A stretch of 64,000 nucleotides of DNA from NCBI GenBank assembly GCA_030762175.1, contig CM060834.1:62539501-62603500 (forward strand), given 5' to 3'. The DNA comes from Metallyticus violacea (taxonomy: Eukaryota; Arthropoda; Insecta; Mantodea; Metallyticidae). Of this stretch, positions 1 through 12,650 are shown in pieces. Below the pieces are notes generated by a model, which worked only from the letters and a program-made list of their open reading frames with translations, ran no database searches and was not told the origin of the DNA. Position 1 is the stretch's first letter; every line of letters starts with the position of its first letter. A program made the translations under genes and the position numbers.

Positions 1-1449
1 AACACGCTTTTCTACAAAAACAATTTTCATGGAAAAAAAAAAAAACGCTTTTCAGAGTGAGATAGAAAGGATTTTTATCAATTTTCATGTTTCTTTTAAT
101 GTAATATTCCTTTCTAAAAAGACAAATAAAACAAAAAGACCTGCAAAAAAATTTGTGAAGAATAATAAAGCCTTTGGCTTTAAATACGATCAAAAAATGT
201 AATTTAAAATCAGCCGGAAATTTTTTTTTAAGAAAAAAACATGGTTTTCTGCAAAAAAAAAAAAAAATTCATGAAAATAAAACGCTTTCGAGATAGAAAC
301 GATGTTTATAAGTTAACACTTTCGGTGTAAAATTTTTCTAAGCGTATTAAACAATATAAATAAAAGAGGAAGATATCGGAAAAACAAATTCATGAACAAA
401 AATAAAGCATTTTTAAAGGCGTTTTATATGATCAAAAAATAAAATTTAAAACGAACAACAAAAAATAAAGGAAAAGTGACGCTTTTGTGCAAAAATAATT
501 TACATGAAAAAAAAAAAAACGCATTTAGGAGTAAGATAGAAAGAATATTTTTTATTTTTAAGGTTTCTTTTAGTGTAATACCTTTCTAAAAAGACAAATG
601 AAAGAAAAAGATCTGCAAAAAAATTTGTGAAGATAAATAAAGCGTTTTTAAAGGCTTTAAATATGATCATAAAATGTAATTTAAAATCAGCAGCAAAATT
701 CATTAAGAAAAAACATGTTTTTCTGCAAAATTGAGATTGAAACCATGTTTATAAGTGTTATTTCGGTGTAATAATTATTCTAATTGTGTTAAACAAAATA
801 TTAAAATCAGCAAGAAAAACTAATTGAAAAAAAAAAAAAACACGGTAAAAGAAATTTTTCATGAAAAACGCTTTTTGGAGTGAGACTGAAACGATATTTA
901 TAAGTGTTATTTCGGTGTAATATTTATTCTAAGAGTATTAAACAAGATAAATAAAAGAGGACGATGTCGGAAAAACAAATTCATGAACAAAAATAAAGCA
1001 TTTTTAAAGGCGTTTTATATGATCAAAAAATAAAATTTAAAATGAACAACAAAAAATAAAGAAAATATGACCATTTTGTGCAAAAAAATTTTCATGGATA
1101 AAAATGCTTTTCATAGTGAAATTGAAACGACGTTTATGTGTCATATTTCTGTGTAATATTTATTCTGAGCTTGTTAAATCAATATTAACATCAGCACGAA
1201 AAAAATTAGAATGAAAAAAAAAAAACGCTTTTCTGCAAAAACAATTTTCTATGGTCCTTTCTATGGATGTTAAACAAGGTAAAGAAAGAAAGATATAATA
1301 GAAAAAAGAAAAATTAAGAATAGTTAAAAAGCATAAAGTATTTTTAAAGGCGTTTTAATCAAATAATAAAATTTAAAAACTGCAAGAAAATTTATTTAGG
1401 AATAAAACACGACTTTTTGAAAAAAAATTTTCATGAAAAAAAAAACTTT

Positions 1450-2125
1450 CAGGAAGATTGAAAGGTTTTATTTTACATTTTTATCAATTATCGTGTTACT
1501 TTCATTGTAATGGTCCTTTCTATGGCTGTTAAACAAGATAAAGAAAGAAAGATATAATAGAAAAAAGAAAAGTTAAGAAAAATAAAGCGTTTTTGAAGGC
1601 GTTTAATATGATCAAAAATTATAATTTAAATTCACCACGAAAAATAATTGTGATTAAAGCACGCTTTTCTGCAAAAATTTTCATGGAAAAAACGCTTTTC
1701 AGAGTGGATTGAAACAACGTTTATATGTGTTATTTCGCTGTAATTTTTATTCTAAGCATGTTAAATGATAATCAAATAAAATTTAAAATCGGCAGGAAAA
1801 AATACTGAAAAAACTCGTTTTTCTGGGGAAAGAATTTCCATGAAAAAACAAAAAAACTCATTTCAGATTGAGAATGAAACGATATTTATAAGTGTTATTT
1901 CGGTGTAATATTTATTCTAAGAGTATTAAACAAGATAAATAAAAGAGGACGATGTCGGAAAAACAAATTCATGAACAAAAATAAAGCATTTTTAAAGGCG
2001 TTTTATTTGATCAAAAAATAAAATTTAAAATGAACAACAAAAAATAAAGGAAAAGTGACGCTTTTGTGCAATAACAATTTTCATGGAAAAAAATTGCTTT
2101 CCAGACTGAAATTGAAACGACGTTT
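1450..2125 (+). repeat. Satellite A higher-order block, copy 1
   Basis: This run of several A units is repeated nearly unchanged at 3001-3675, an offset of about 1551 bp. Shared private variants include the CAGGAAGATTGAAAGG start, the GTAATGGTCCTTTCTATGG stretch, the AAATTCACCACG stretch and the GAGGACGATGTCGG stretch. Neighbouring A units lack this combination, so several units were amplified together. Confidence 0.8.
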
Positions 2126-3000
2126 ATATGTATGTGTTATTTAAAATCAGACAGAAAAATTTATTATGAAAAAAACATGGTTTTCTGCAAAAAAAATTCA
2201 TGAAAATAAAACACTTTCCAGATAGAAACGATGTTTATATGTGTTATTTCGGTGTAATATTTGTTCTAAGCCAATTAAACAATATAACTAATAGGAACAT
2301 ATCGGAAAAACAAATTCATGAACAAAAATAAAGCATTTTTAAAGGCGTTTTATATTATCAAAAAATAAAATTTAAAATCTGCAAGAAAAAATAAAGGAAA
2401 AAACCCGCTTTTCTGCAAAAACAATTTTCATGCAAAAAAAAAAAAAAAAAAAAAAAAACGCACTTAGGAGTAAGAAAGGATTTTTATATATTTTTGTGTT
2501 TCTTTTAGTGTAATATTCCTTTCTAATGCTATTAAAAAAGATAAATGAAAGAAAAAGACCTGCAAAAAAATTTGTGAAGAAAAATAAAGCGTTTTTAAAT
2601 GCTATAAATATGATCAAAAAATATAATTGAAAATCAGCAGCAAAATTCATTAAGAAAAAACATGTTTTTCTGCAAGATTGAGATTGAAACCATGTTTATA
2701 AGTGTTATTTCGGTATAATAATGGTTCTAATCGTGTTAAACAAAATAATCGAATCAGCAAGAAAAACTAATTGAAAAAAAACCACGGTAAAAGAAAATTT
2801 TCATGAAAAACGCTTTTTGGAGTGAGATTGAAACGATGTTTATGTGTTATTTCAATGTAATATTTATTCTAAGCATGTTAAACAAGATAAATAAACGGTC
2901 TATCCGCAAATTTACATGAAACAAAAAATAAAATCAACAAGAAAAAATAATTATGAAAGAAAAACACCGTTTTTGTAAAAATTCATTAAAAAAACCATTT

Positions 3001-3675
3001 CAGGAAGATTGAAAGGTTTTATTTTAAATTTTTATCAATTTTCGTGTTACTTTCATTGTAATGGTCCTTTCTATGGCTGTTAAACAAGATAAAGAAAGAA
3101 AGATATAATAGAAAAAAGAAAAGTTAAGAAAAATAAAGCGTTTTTGAAGGCGTTTAATATGATCAAAAATTATAATTTAAATTCACCACGAAAAATAATT
3201 GTGATTAAAGCACGCTTTTCTGCAAAAAATTTCATGGAAAAAACGCTTTTCAGAGTGGATTGAAACAATGTTTATATGTGTTATTTCGGTGTAATATTTA
3301 TTCTAAGCATGTTAAATGATAATCAAATAAAATTTAAAATCGGCAGGAAAAAATACTGAAAAAACTCGTTTTCCTGGAGAAAGAATTTCCATGAAAAAAC
3401 AAAAAAACTCATTTCAGATTGAGAATGAAACGATATTTATAAGTGTTATTTCGGTGTAATATTTATTCTAAGAGTATTAAACAAGATAAATAAAAGAGGA
3501 CGATGTCGGAAAATCAAATTCATGAACAAAAATAAAGTAATTTTAAAGGCGTTTTATATGATCAAAATATAAAATTTAAAATGAACAACAAAAAATAAAG
3601 GAAAAGTGACGCTTTTGTGCAAAAACAATTGTCATGGAAAAAAAGTGCTTTTCAGAGTGAAATTGAAGCGACGTT
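3001..3675 (+). repeat. Satellite A higher-order block, copy 2
   Basis: This is the second copy of the block at 1450-2125, with only scattered substitutions and A-run length changes. A third partial relative starts with the same CAGGAAGATTGAAAGG motif near 4951 but diverges after about 150 bp. There it joins a unit resembling 1330-1420, which suggests recombination between units. Confidence 0.78.
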
Positions 3676-5279
3676 TATTTGGGTGTAATATTTATTGTAA
3701 GCTTGTTAAATGACATTCTAATAAAATTTAAAATCAGCAGGAAAATTAATTAAGAAAAAACGTGCTTTTCTGCAAAAGTGAGTTTGAACCTAGGTTTATA
3801 AGTGTTATTTCGGTGTAATATTTATTCTGTTAAACAAAATATTAACATCAGATGGAAAAATGTAGAATGAAAATATAGGATTTTCTGAAAAAAAAAAAAA
3901 AAAAATTCCATGGGGAAAAAAAAAGAAAAAAAGAAAACGCTTGTCAGTGTGAGATAGAAAGGATTTTTATCAATTTTCATGTTTCTTTTAATGTAATATA
4001 TTTTTATAAAAAGATAAATGAAAGAAAAAGACCTGCAAAAAAATTTGTGAAGAAAAACAAAGCCTTTTTAAATGCTTTAAATATGATAAAAAAATATAAT
4101 TTAAAATCAACCAGAAAAATTTATTATGAAAAACACATGTTATCCTGCAAAAAATTTTTCATGAAAAAAAAAAAAGCCTTGCAAGTGAGATTAAAACGAA
4201 GTTTATGAGTGTTATTTCGGTGTAATATTTATTCTAAGCGTTTTAAACAATATAAATAAAAGAGGAAGATATAGGAAAAACAAATTCATGAACTAAAGTA
4301 AAGCTTTTTTAAAGGCGTTATATGTGATAAAGAAATAAAATTTAAAATCTTCAAGAAAAAATAAAGGAAAAAACCCGCTTTTCTGCAAAAACAACTTTCA
4401 TGGAAAAAAAAAAAAAAAAAACGCATTTATGAGTATGATAGAAAGGATTTTTATATATTTTCGTGTTTCTTTTAGTGTAATGTTCCTTTCTAATGCCATT
4501 AAGATATAAATGAAAGAAAAAGACCTGCAAAAAAATTTGTGAAGAAAAATAAAGCGTTTTTAAAGGCTTTAAATATGATCAAAAAACATAATTTAAAATC
4601 AACAGCAAAATTGGTTATGAAAAAACATGTTTTTCTGCAAGATTGAGATTGAAACCATGTTTATAAGTGTTATAATAATTATTCTAATTGTGTTAAACAA
4701 AATATTAAAATCAGCAAGAAAATCTAATTGAAAAAAAACACGTTAACGAAATTTTTCATGAAAAACGCTTTTTGGAGTGAGATATAAACGATGTTTATGT
4801 TTAATTTCAATGTAATATTTATTCTAAGCATGTTAAACAAGATAAATAAACGCTGTATTCGCAAATTTACATGAAACAAAAAATAAAATAAACAAGAAAA
4901 ATGAATTATGAAAAAATCACGGTTTTTATATAAATTCATTAAAAAAAACTCTTTCAGGAAGATTGAAAGGTTTTATTTTAAATTTTTATCAATTTTCGTG
5001 TTACTTTCATTGTAATGGTCCTTTCTATGGCTGTTAAACAAGATAAAGAGAGAAAGATATAATAGAAAAAAGAAAAATTAAGAAAAGTTAGGAAAAATAA
5101 AGTATATTTAAAGGCGTTTTAATCAAATAATAAAATTTAAAATAAGCAAGAAAAATTATTTAGGAATAAAACACGACGTTTTGTGCAAAAACAATTTTCA
5201 TGGAAAAAAAAAAAAAAAAAAACCCTTTTCAGAGTGAAATTGAAACGACGTTTATATGTGTTATTTCGGTGTAATATGT

Positions 5280-6240
5280 ATTGTAAGCCTGTTAAATGAC
5301 ATTCTAATAAAATTTAAAATCAGCAGGAAAATTAATTAATAAAAAACATGCTTTTCTGCGAGTGTGAGATTGAAACTAGGTTTATATGTGTTATTTCGGT
5401 GTAATATTTATTCTGATAAACAATATATTAACATCAGATGGAAAAATTTAGAATGAAAATACAGGCTTTTCTGAAAATACAATATTCATGAAAAATAAAA
5501 CGCTTTTTAGATTGAGATAGAAGGCTTTTTATCAATTTTCATGTTTCTTTTAATGTAATACTCCTTTCTAAACAGATAAATGAAAGAAAAATATCTGCAA
5601 AAAATTTGTGAAGAAAAATAAAGCGTTTATAAAGGCTTTAAATATGATCAAAAAGAATAATTTATCACCAGACAGAAAAATTTATTATGAAAAAAACATG
5701 GTTTTCTGCAAAAAAAAAAAAAAGCTCATGAAAATAAAACACTTTCGATATAGAAACGATGTTTATAAGTGTTATTTCGGTGTAATATTTGTTCTAAGCC
5801 AATTAAACAATATAACTAAGAGGAACATATCGGAAAAACAAATTCATGAACAAAAATAAAGCATTTTTAAAGGCGTTTTATATGATCAAAAAATAAAATT
5901 TAAAATCTGCAAGAAAAAATAAAGGAAAAAACCCGCTTTTCTGCAAAAACAATTTTCATGCAAAAAAAAAAAAAAACAAAAAAAAAAACGCATTTCGGAG
6001 TAAGGTAGAAAGTATTTTTATATATTTTCGTGTTTCTTTTAGTGTAATATTCCTTTCTAATGCTATTAAAAAGATAAATGAAAGAAAAAGACCTGCAAAA
6101 AATTTGTGAAGAAAAATAAGGCGTTTTTAAAGGCTTTAAATATGATCAAAAAATATAATGTAAAATCAGCAGCAAAATTCATTAAGAAAAAACATGTTTT
6201 TCGGCAAGATTGAGATTGAAACCATGTTTATAAGTGTTAT
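5280..6240 (+). repeat. Satellite A higher-order block (1.94-kb period), copy 1
   Basis: This run of A units is repeated at 7223-8180, an offset of about 1943 bp. Shared private features are the TTGTAAGCCTGTTAAATGAC stretch, the AACATCAGATGGAAAAATTT stretch and a plus-strand open frame (5608-5859, relative at 7553-7744). That frame is a repeat shadow: it is low complexity and begins inside the unit. A related block at about 2150-2990 lies roughly 3.5 kb upstream. Confidence 0.78.
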
Positions 6241-6479
6241 TTCGGTATAATAATGATTCTAATCGTGTTAAACAAAATAATCTAATCAGCAAGAAAAACT
6301 AATTAAAAAAAAAACCACGGTAAAGAAATTTTTCATGAAAAACGCTTTTTGGAGTGAGATTGAAACGATGTTTATGTGTTATTTCAATGTAATATTTATT
6401 CCAAGCGTGTTAAACAAGATAAATAAACGCTGTAACCGCAAATTTACATGAAACAAAAATTAAATCAAAAGGAAAAATT

Positions 6480-7130
6480 AATTATGAAAAAAACACGGTT
6501 TTTGTAAAAAAAAATTCATGAAAAAACACTCGTTCAGGAAAATTGAAAGGATTTATTTAAAATTTTTATTAACTTTCGTGTTACTTTCATTGTAATGGAC
6601 CTTTCTAAGGCTGTTAAACGAGAAAGTAACATATTTTAGCAAAAAGAATTAATTAAGAAAAATTAAACGTTTTTAAAGGGGTTTTTTTTATCAAATAATA
6701 AAATTTAAAATCAGCAAGAAAAATTAATTAGGAAAAAAAAAACCCATTTTTGCAAAAAAATATTTTATGAAAAAACCGCTTTTCAGAGTGAGATTGAAAC
6801 TATGTTTATAAGGATTTCTCTCAGTGTAATATTTCTTACTAATGCTATTAAACAAGATAAATGAAAGAGATCTGTATAATATTCGTTAAGAAAAATAAAG
6901 CGTTTTTGAAGGCGTTTAATATGATCAAAAATTATAATTTAAATTCAGCACGAAAAATAATTGTGATGAAAACACGCTTTTCTGAAAAAAAAAAAACTGG
7001 AAAAACGCTTTTCAGAGTGGAGTGAAACCACGTTTATATGTGTTATTTCGGTGTAATATTTATTCTAAGCATGTTAAATGATAATCAAATAAAATTTAAA
7101 ATCGGCAGGAAAGAATACTGAATAAACTCT
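6480..7130 (+). repeat. Satellite A higher-order block (2.2-kb offset), copy 1
   Basis: This block carries the private GAAAGTAACATATTTTAGCA stretch and a GGTTTCTCTCAGTGTAATAT-like stretch. Both recur in the same order at about 8655-9310, an offset of about 2185 bp. The GCTATTAAACAAGATAAATG stretch here, followed by AAAGAGATCTG, is the A version closest to the core shared with satellite B. Confidence 0.7.
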
Positions 7131-7222
7131 TATTCTGCAAAAAGAATTTTCATGATAAAACAAAAAAACCCCTTTCAGAGTGAGATTGAAACGATATTTA
7201 TGTGTTATTTCGGTTAATATGT

Positions 7223-8180
7223 ATTGTAAGCCTGTTAAATGACATTCTAATAAAATTTAAAATCAGCAGGAAAATTAATTAAGAAAAAACATGCTTTTCT
7301 GCAAGTGTGAGATTGAAACTAGGTTTATATGTGTTATTTCGGTTTAATATTTATTCTGATAAACAAAATATTAACATCAGATGGAAAAATTTAGGATGAA
7401 AATACAGGCTTTTCTGAAAATACAATATTCATTAAAAAAATAAAACGCTTTTCAGAGTGAGATAGAAGGGTCTTTATCAATTTTCATGTTTCGTTTAATG
7501 TAATATTCCTTTCTAAAAAGATAAATGAAAAAAAAATATCTGCAAAAAATTTGTGAAGAAAAATAAAGCGTTTTTAAAGGCTTTAAATATGATCAAAAAG
7601 AATAATTTAAAACCAGACAGAAACATTTATTATGAAAAAAACATGGTTTTCTGCATCAAAAATTTCATGAAAATAAAACACTTTCGAGATAGAAACGATG
7701 TTTATAAGTGTTATTTCGGTGTAATATTTGTTAAAGCCAATTAAACAATATAATTATGAGGAACATATCGGAAAAACAAATTCTTGAACAAAAATAAAGC
7801 ATTTTTAAAGGCGTTTTATATGATCAAAAAATAAAATTTAAAATCTGCAAGAAAAAATAAAGGAAGAATCCCGCTTTTCTGCAAAAACAATTTTCATGCA
7901 AAAAAAAAAAAAAAAAAAAAATAAAACGCATTTCGGAGTAAGATAGAAAGAATTTTTATATATTTTCGTGTTTCTTTTAGTGTAATATTCCTTTCTAATG
8001 CTATTAAAAAGATAAATGAAAGAAAAAGACCTGCAAAAAAATTTGTGAAGAAAAATAAAGCGTTTTTAAAGGCTATAAAGTTGATCAAAATATATATTTT
8101 AAAATCAGCAGCAAAATTCATTAAGAAAAAACATGTTTTCCCGCAAGATTGAGATTGAAAGCATGTTTATAAGTGTTATT
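7223..8180 (+). repeat. Satellite A higher-order block (1.94-kb period), copy 2
   Basis: This is the copy of 5280-6240. Just past its end, near 8195, it lacks about 165 bp that copy 1 has. The sequence jumps from the equivalent of 6240 to the equivalent of about 6408 (the GATAAATAAACGCTGTAa part). The lost length is about one short unit, consistent with slippage or unequal exchange. Confidence 0.75.
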
Positions 8181-8375
8181 TCGATGTAATAATTGTTCTA
8201 ACCTTGTTAAACAAGATAAATAAACGCTGTAATTGCAAATTTACATGAAACAAAAATTAAATCAAAAGGAAAAATTAATTATGAAAAAAACACGGTTTTT
8301 GTAAAAAAAATTCATGTAAAAAAACTCTTTCAGGAAGATTGAAAGTTTTATTTTAAATTTTTTTCAATTTTCGTG

Positions 8376-8414
8376 TTACTTTCGTTACTTTCATTACTTT
8401 AATTACTTTCATTA
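8376..8414 (+). repeat. 9-bp minisatellite inside satellite A
   Basis: There are four tandem 9-bp copies (TTACTTTCG, TTACTTTCA, TTACTTTAA, TTACTTTCA) plus TTA. Sister units near 3043 and 4999 carry one copy, followed by TTGTAATGG. The expansion is followed directly by ATATAAAGTATTTTTAAAGG, so the usual intervening part of the unit is missing. Confidence 0.85.
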
Positions 8415-8654
8415 TATAAAGTATTTTTAAAGGCGTTTTTATCCAATACTAAATTTGAAATTCAGCAAGAAAATCTAATTGAAAAAAAACACGGTAAAGG
8501 AAATTTTTCATGAAAAACGCTTTTTGGAGTGAGATTGAAACGATGTTTATTTTTAATTTCAATGTAATATTTATTCTAAGCATGTTAAACATGATAAATA
8601 AACGTTGTATCCGCAAATTTACATGAAACAAAAATTAAATCAAGAGGGAAAATT

Positions 8655-9310
8655 AATTATGAAAAAAACACGGTGTTTGTAAAAAAAAAAAAATCAGGAA
8701 AAAAAAAAAACCCTTTCAGGAAGAATGAAAGGTTTCATTTTAAATTTTTATCAATTTTCGTGTTACTTTCATTGAAATGGCGTTTCTAAGGCTGTTATAT
8801 AAGAAAGTAACATATTTTAGCAAAAAGAATTAGTTAAGAAAAATAAAACGTTTTTAAAGGCGTTTTTATCAAATAATAAAATTTAAAATCATCAAGAAAA
8901 ATTAATTAGGAAAAAAACCCCATTTTTGCAAAAACATATTTTATGAAAAAACCGCTTTTCGGAGTGAGAATGAAAGGAGGTTTATAAGGGTTTCTCTCAG
9001 TGTAATATTCGTTTCTAATGCTATTAAACAAGATAAATGAAGGAGATCTGTATAAAATTCGTTAAGAAAAATAAGGCGTTTTTGAAGGCGTTTAATATGA
9101 TCAAAAATTATAATTTAGTTTCAGCATGAAAAATAATTGTGATGAAAACACGCTTTTCTGCAAAAATTTTCATGGAAAAAACGCTTTTAACAGAGGCTTG
9201 CAACAACGTTTACGTATGTTATTTCGGTGTAATATTTATTCTAAGCATGTTAAATGATAATCAAATAAAATTTAAAATCGGCAGGAAAAAATACTGAATA
9301 AACTCTTATT
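8655..9310 (+). repeat. Satellite A higher-order block (2.2-kb offset), copy 2
   Basis: This copy of 6480-7130 is recognised by the GAAAGTAACATATTTTAGCA stretch near 8811. It is more diverged than the 1.55- and 1.94-kb pairs, so it is probably an older duplication. Confidence 0.65.
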
Positions 9311-12300
9311 CTGCAAAAAGAATTTTCATGAAAAAACAAAAAAACTCCTTTCAGAGTGAGCCTGAAATGATATTTATAAGTGTTATTTAGGTGTAATATT
9401 TATTCTAAGCTTATTAAACAGGATAAATAAAAGAGGAATATGTCGGAAAAACAAATTCATGAACAAAATAAAGCACTTTTAAAGGCGTTTTATATGATGA
9501 ACAAATAAAATTTAAAATGAACAACAAAAAATAAAGCAAAAGTGACGTTTTGTGCAAAAACAATTTTCATGGGAAAAAAAAAAAAAATGCTTTTCAGAGT
9601 GAAATTGAAACGACGTTTATGTATGTTATTTCGGTGTAATATTTATTGTAAGCCTGTTAAATGACATTCTAATAAAATTTAAAATCATCAGGAAAATTAA
9701 TTAAGAAAAAACTTCTTTTCTGGAAAAGTGAGATTGAACCTAGGTTTATAAGTGTTATTTCGGTGTAATATTTATTCTGTTAAACAAAATATTAACATCA
9801 GATGGAAAAATTTAGAATGAAAATACAGGCTTTTCTGAAAAAATTTTCATGGAAAAAACGCTTTTCAGAGTGGATTGAAACAACGTTTATATGTATTATT
9901 TCGGTGTAATATTTATTCTAAGCATGTTAAATGAAAATCAAATAAAATTTAAAATCGGCAGGAAAAAATATTGAAAAAACTCTTTTTTTTGAAAAAGAAT
10001 TTTCATGAAAAACTCAAAAAACACCTTTCATAGTGAGACTGAAACGATGTTTATAAGTGTTTTTTCGGTGTAATATTTATTCTAAGCGTATAAAACAAGA
10101 TAAATAAAAGAGTAAGATGTCGGAAAAACAAATTCATGAACAAAAATAAAGCATTTTTAAAGGCGTTTTATATGATCAAAAAGTAAAATTTAAAATGAAC
10201 AACAAAAAATAAAGGAAAAGTGACGTTTTGTGCAAAAACAATTTTCATGGAAAAAAAAAAAAAAAAATGCTTTTCAGAGTGAAATTGAAACGACTTTTAT
10301 TTGGGTGTAATATTTATTGGAAGCCTGTTAAATGACATTCTAATAAAATTTAAAATCAGCAGGAAAATTAAAAAAGGAAAAACGTGCTTTTCTGCAAAAG
10401 GAGTTTGAAACTAGGTTTATAAGTGTTATTTCGGTGTAATATTTATTCCGTTAAACAAAATATCAGATGAAATATTTAGCATGAAAATACAGGCTCTTCT
10501 GAAAAAATAATTTTCATTCGAAAAAAAAAACGCTTTTCAGTGTGAGATAGAAAGGATTTTTATCAATTTTTATGTTTCTTTTAATGTAATATATTTTTAT
10601 AAAAGGATAAATGAAAGAAAAAGACCTGCAAAAAACTTTGTGAAGAAAAATAAAGCCTTTTTAAAGGTTTTAAATGTGATCAAAAAATATAATTTAAAAT
10701 CAGCCAGAAAAATTTATTATGAAAAACACATGGTTTTCTGCAAAAAAAATTTCATGAAAAAAAAACCCTTGCAAGTGAGATTGAAACGTGGTTTATAAGT
10801 GTTATTTCGGTGTAATATTTATTCTAAGCGTATTAAACAATATAAATAAAAGAGGAAGATATCGGAAACACAAATTCATGAACAAAAATAAAGCATTTTT
10901 AAAGGCGTTATATACGATCAAAAAATAAAATTTAAAATCTGCAAGAAAAAATAAAGGAAATAACCCGCTTTACTGCAAAAACAATTTTCATGGGGGAAAA
11001 AAAAAAACGCATTTAGGAGTAAGATAGAAAGGATATTTATATATTTTCGTGTTTATTTTAGTGTAATATTCCTTTCAAATGCCTTTAAAAATGATAAATG
11101 AAAGCTAAAGATATGCAAAAAAAATTCGTGAAGAAAAATAAAGCGTTTTTAAACGCTTTAAATATGATTAAAAAAATATAATTTAAAATCAACAGCAAAA
11201 TTCATTAAGAAAAAACAAGTTTTTCTGCAAGATTGAGATTGAAAGCATGTTTATAAGTGTTATTTGGGTGTAACAATTATGCTAATTGTGTTAAACAAAA
11301 TATTCTAATCAGCAAGAAAAACTAATTAAAAAAAAAACACGGTAAAAGATATTTTTCATGAAAAACACATTTTGGAGTGAGATTGAAACGATGTTTGTGT
11401 TATTTCAATGTAATATTTATTCTGAGCTTGTTAAACAAGATAAATAAACGCTGTATCCGCAAATTTACATGAAACAAAAATTAAATCAAAAGGAAAAATT
11501 AATTATGAAAATAACACGGTTTTTGTAAATAAAATTTTCATGAAATTAAACTCTTTCAGGAAGATTGAAAGGTTGTATCTTAAATTTTTATCAATTTTCG
11601 TGTTACTTTCATTGTAATGGACCTTTCTAAGGCTGTTAATAATTGTGATTACGCTTTTCTGCGTAAATTTTCATGGAAAAACGCTTTCCAGAGTGGATTG
11701 AAACAACGTTTATATGTGTTATTTCGGTGTAATATTTATTCTAAGCATGTTAAATGATAATCAAATAAAATTTAAAATCGGCAGGAAAAAATACTGAATA
11801 AACTCTTTTTCTGCAAAAAGAATTTTCATGAAAAAACAAAAAAACTCCTTTCACAGAAAGACTGAAATGATATTTATAAGTGTTTTTCGGTGTAATATAT
11901 ATTCTAAGCGTATAAAACAAAATAAATAAAAGAGTAAGATGTCGGAAAAACAAATTCATGAACAAAAATAAAGCATTTTAAAGGCGTTTTATATGATCAA
12001 AAAGAAAAATTGAAAATGAACAACAAAAAATAAAGGAAAAGTGACGCTTTTGTGCAAAAACAATTTTCATGGAAAAAAAAAAAAATGCTTTTCAGAGTAC
12101 AATTGAAACGAAGTTTATATGTGTTATTTCTGTGTAATATTTATTCTCAGCATGTTAAATTAATACTACCATCAGCACAAAAAAAATTAGAATGAAAAAA
12201 CACGCTTTTCTGCAAAAACAATTTTCTATGGTCCTTTCTATGGATGTTAAACCAGATAAAGAAAGAAAGATATAATAGAAAAAAGAAAAATAAAGAAAAG

Positions 12301-12650
12301 TTTAGAAAAATAAAGTATTTTTAAAGGCGTTTTTATCAAATAATAAAATTTAAAATCAGCATGAAAAATTATTTAGGAATAAAACACGACTTTTTCGAAA
12401 ATAAATTTTCATGATAAAAAACGCTTTTTAGAGTGAGATTGAAAGGAGTTTTATAAGGGTTTCTCTCAGTGTCATATTCCTTTCTAATGCTATTAAACAA
12501 GATAAACGAAAGACATCTGTATAAAATTCGTTAAGAAAAATAAAGCGTTTTTGAAGGCGTTTAATATGATCAAAATTTTAATTTAAATTCAGCACCAAAA
12601 ATAATTGTGATGAAAACACGCTTTTCTGCAAAAATTTTCATGGAAAAAAC

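Larger units (their letters stand above)
1..12650 (+). repeat. Satellite A tandem array (long and short units)
   Basis: The stretch consists of head-to-tail AT-rich units, all in one orientation. A full unit of about 235-245 bp runs in this order: a GCTTTTCTGCAAAAA-like anchor, TTTTCATGaAAA, an A-run, CGCTTTTCAGAGTGAGATTG, AAACGATGTTTATAAGTG, TTATTTCGGTGTAATATT, a TTCTAAGC..GTTAAACAAG stretch, GATAAATgAAAGAG, AAAAATAAAGCgTTTTTAAA, GGCGTTTtATATGATCAAAA and AAATTTAAAATCAGCA. Anchors recur near 5, 245, 485 and 720. Some units lack about 90-110 bp between the AAACAAGATAAA part and the AAATTTAAAATC part, for example the unit starting near 725, which gives short units of about 130-170 bp. Unit-to-unit divergence is moderate, and A-run length is especially variable. 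Short minus-strand frames (for example 500-703 and 2372-2650) recur with the unit and are not genes. The left end lies outside the window. The right end passes in register into C units at the shared CTTTCAGAG motif near 12658. Confidence 0.93.

Noticed and set aside
500..11965. Minus- and plus-strand frames in satellite A (for example 500-703, 2372-2650, 5608-5859)
   Set aside because: They are repeat-unit shadows with frame changes between copies and homopolymer-encoded residues.
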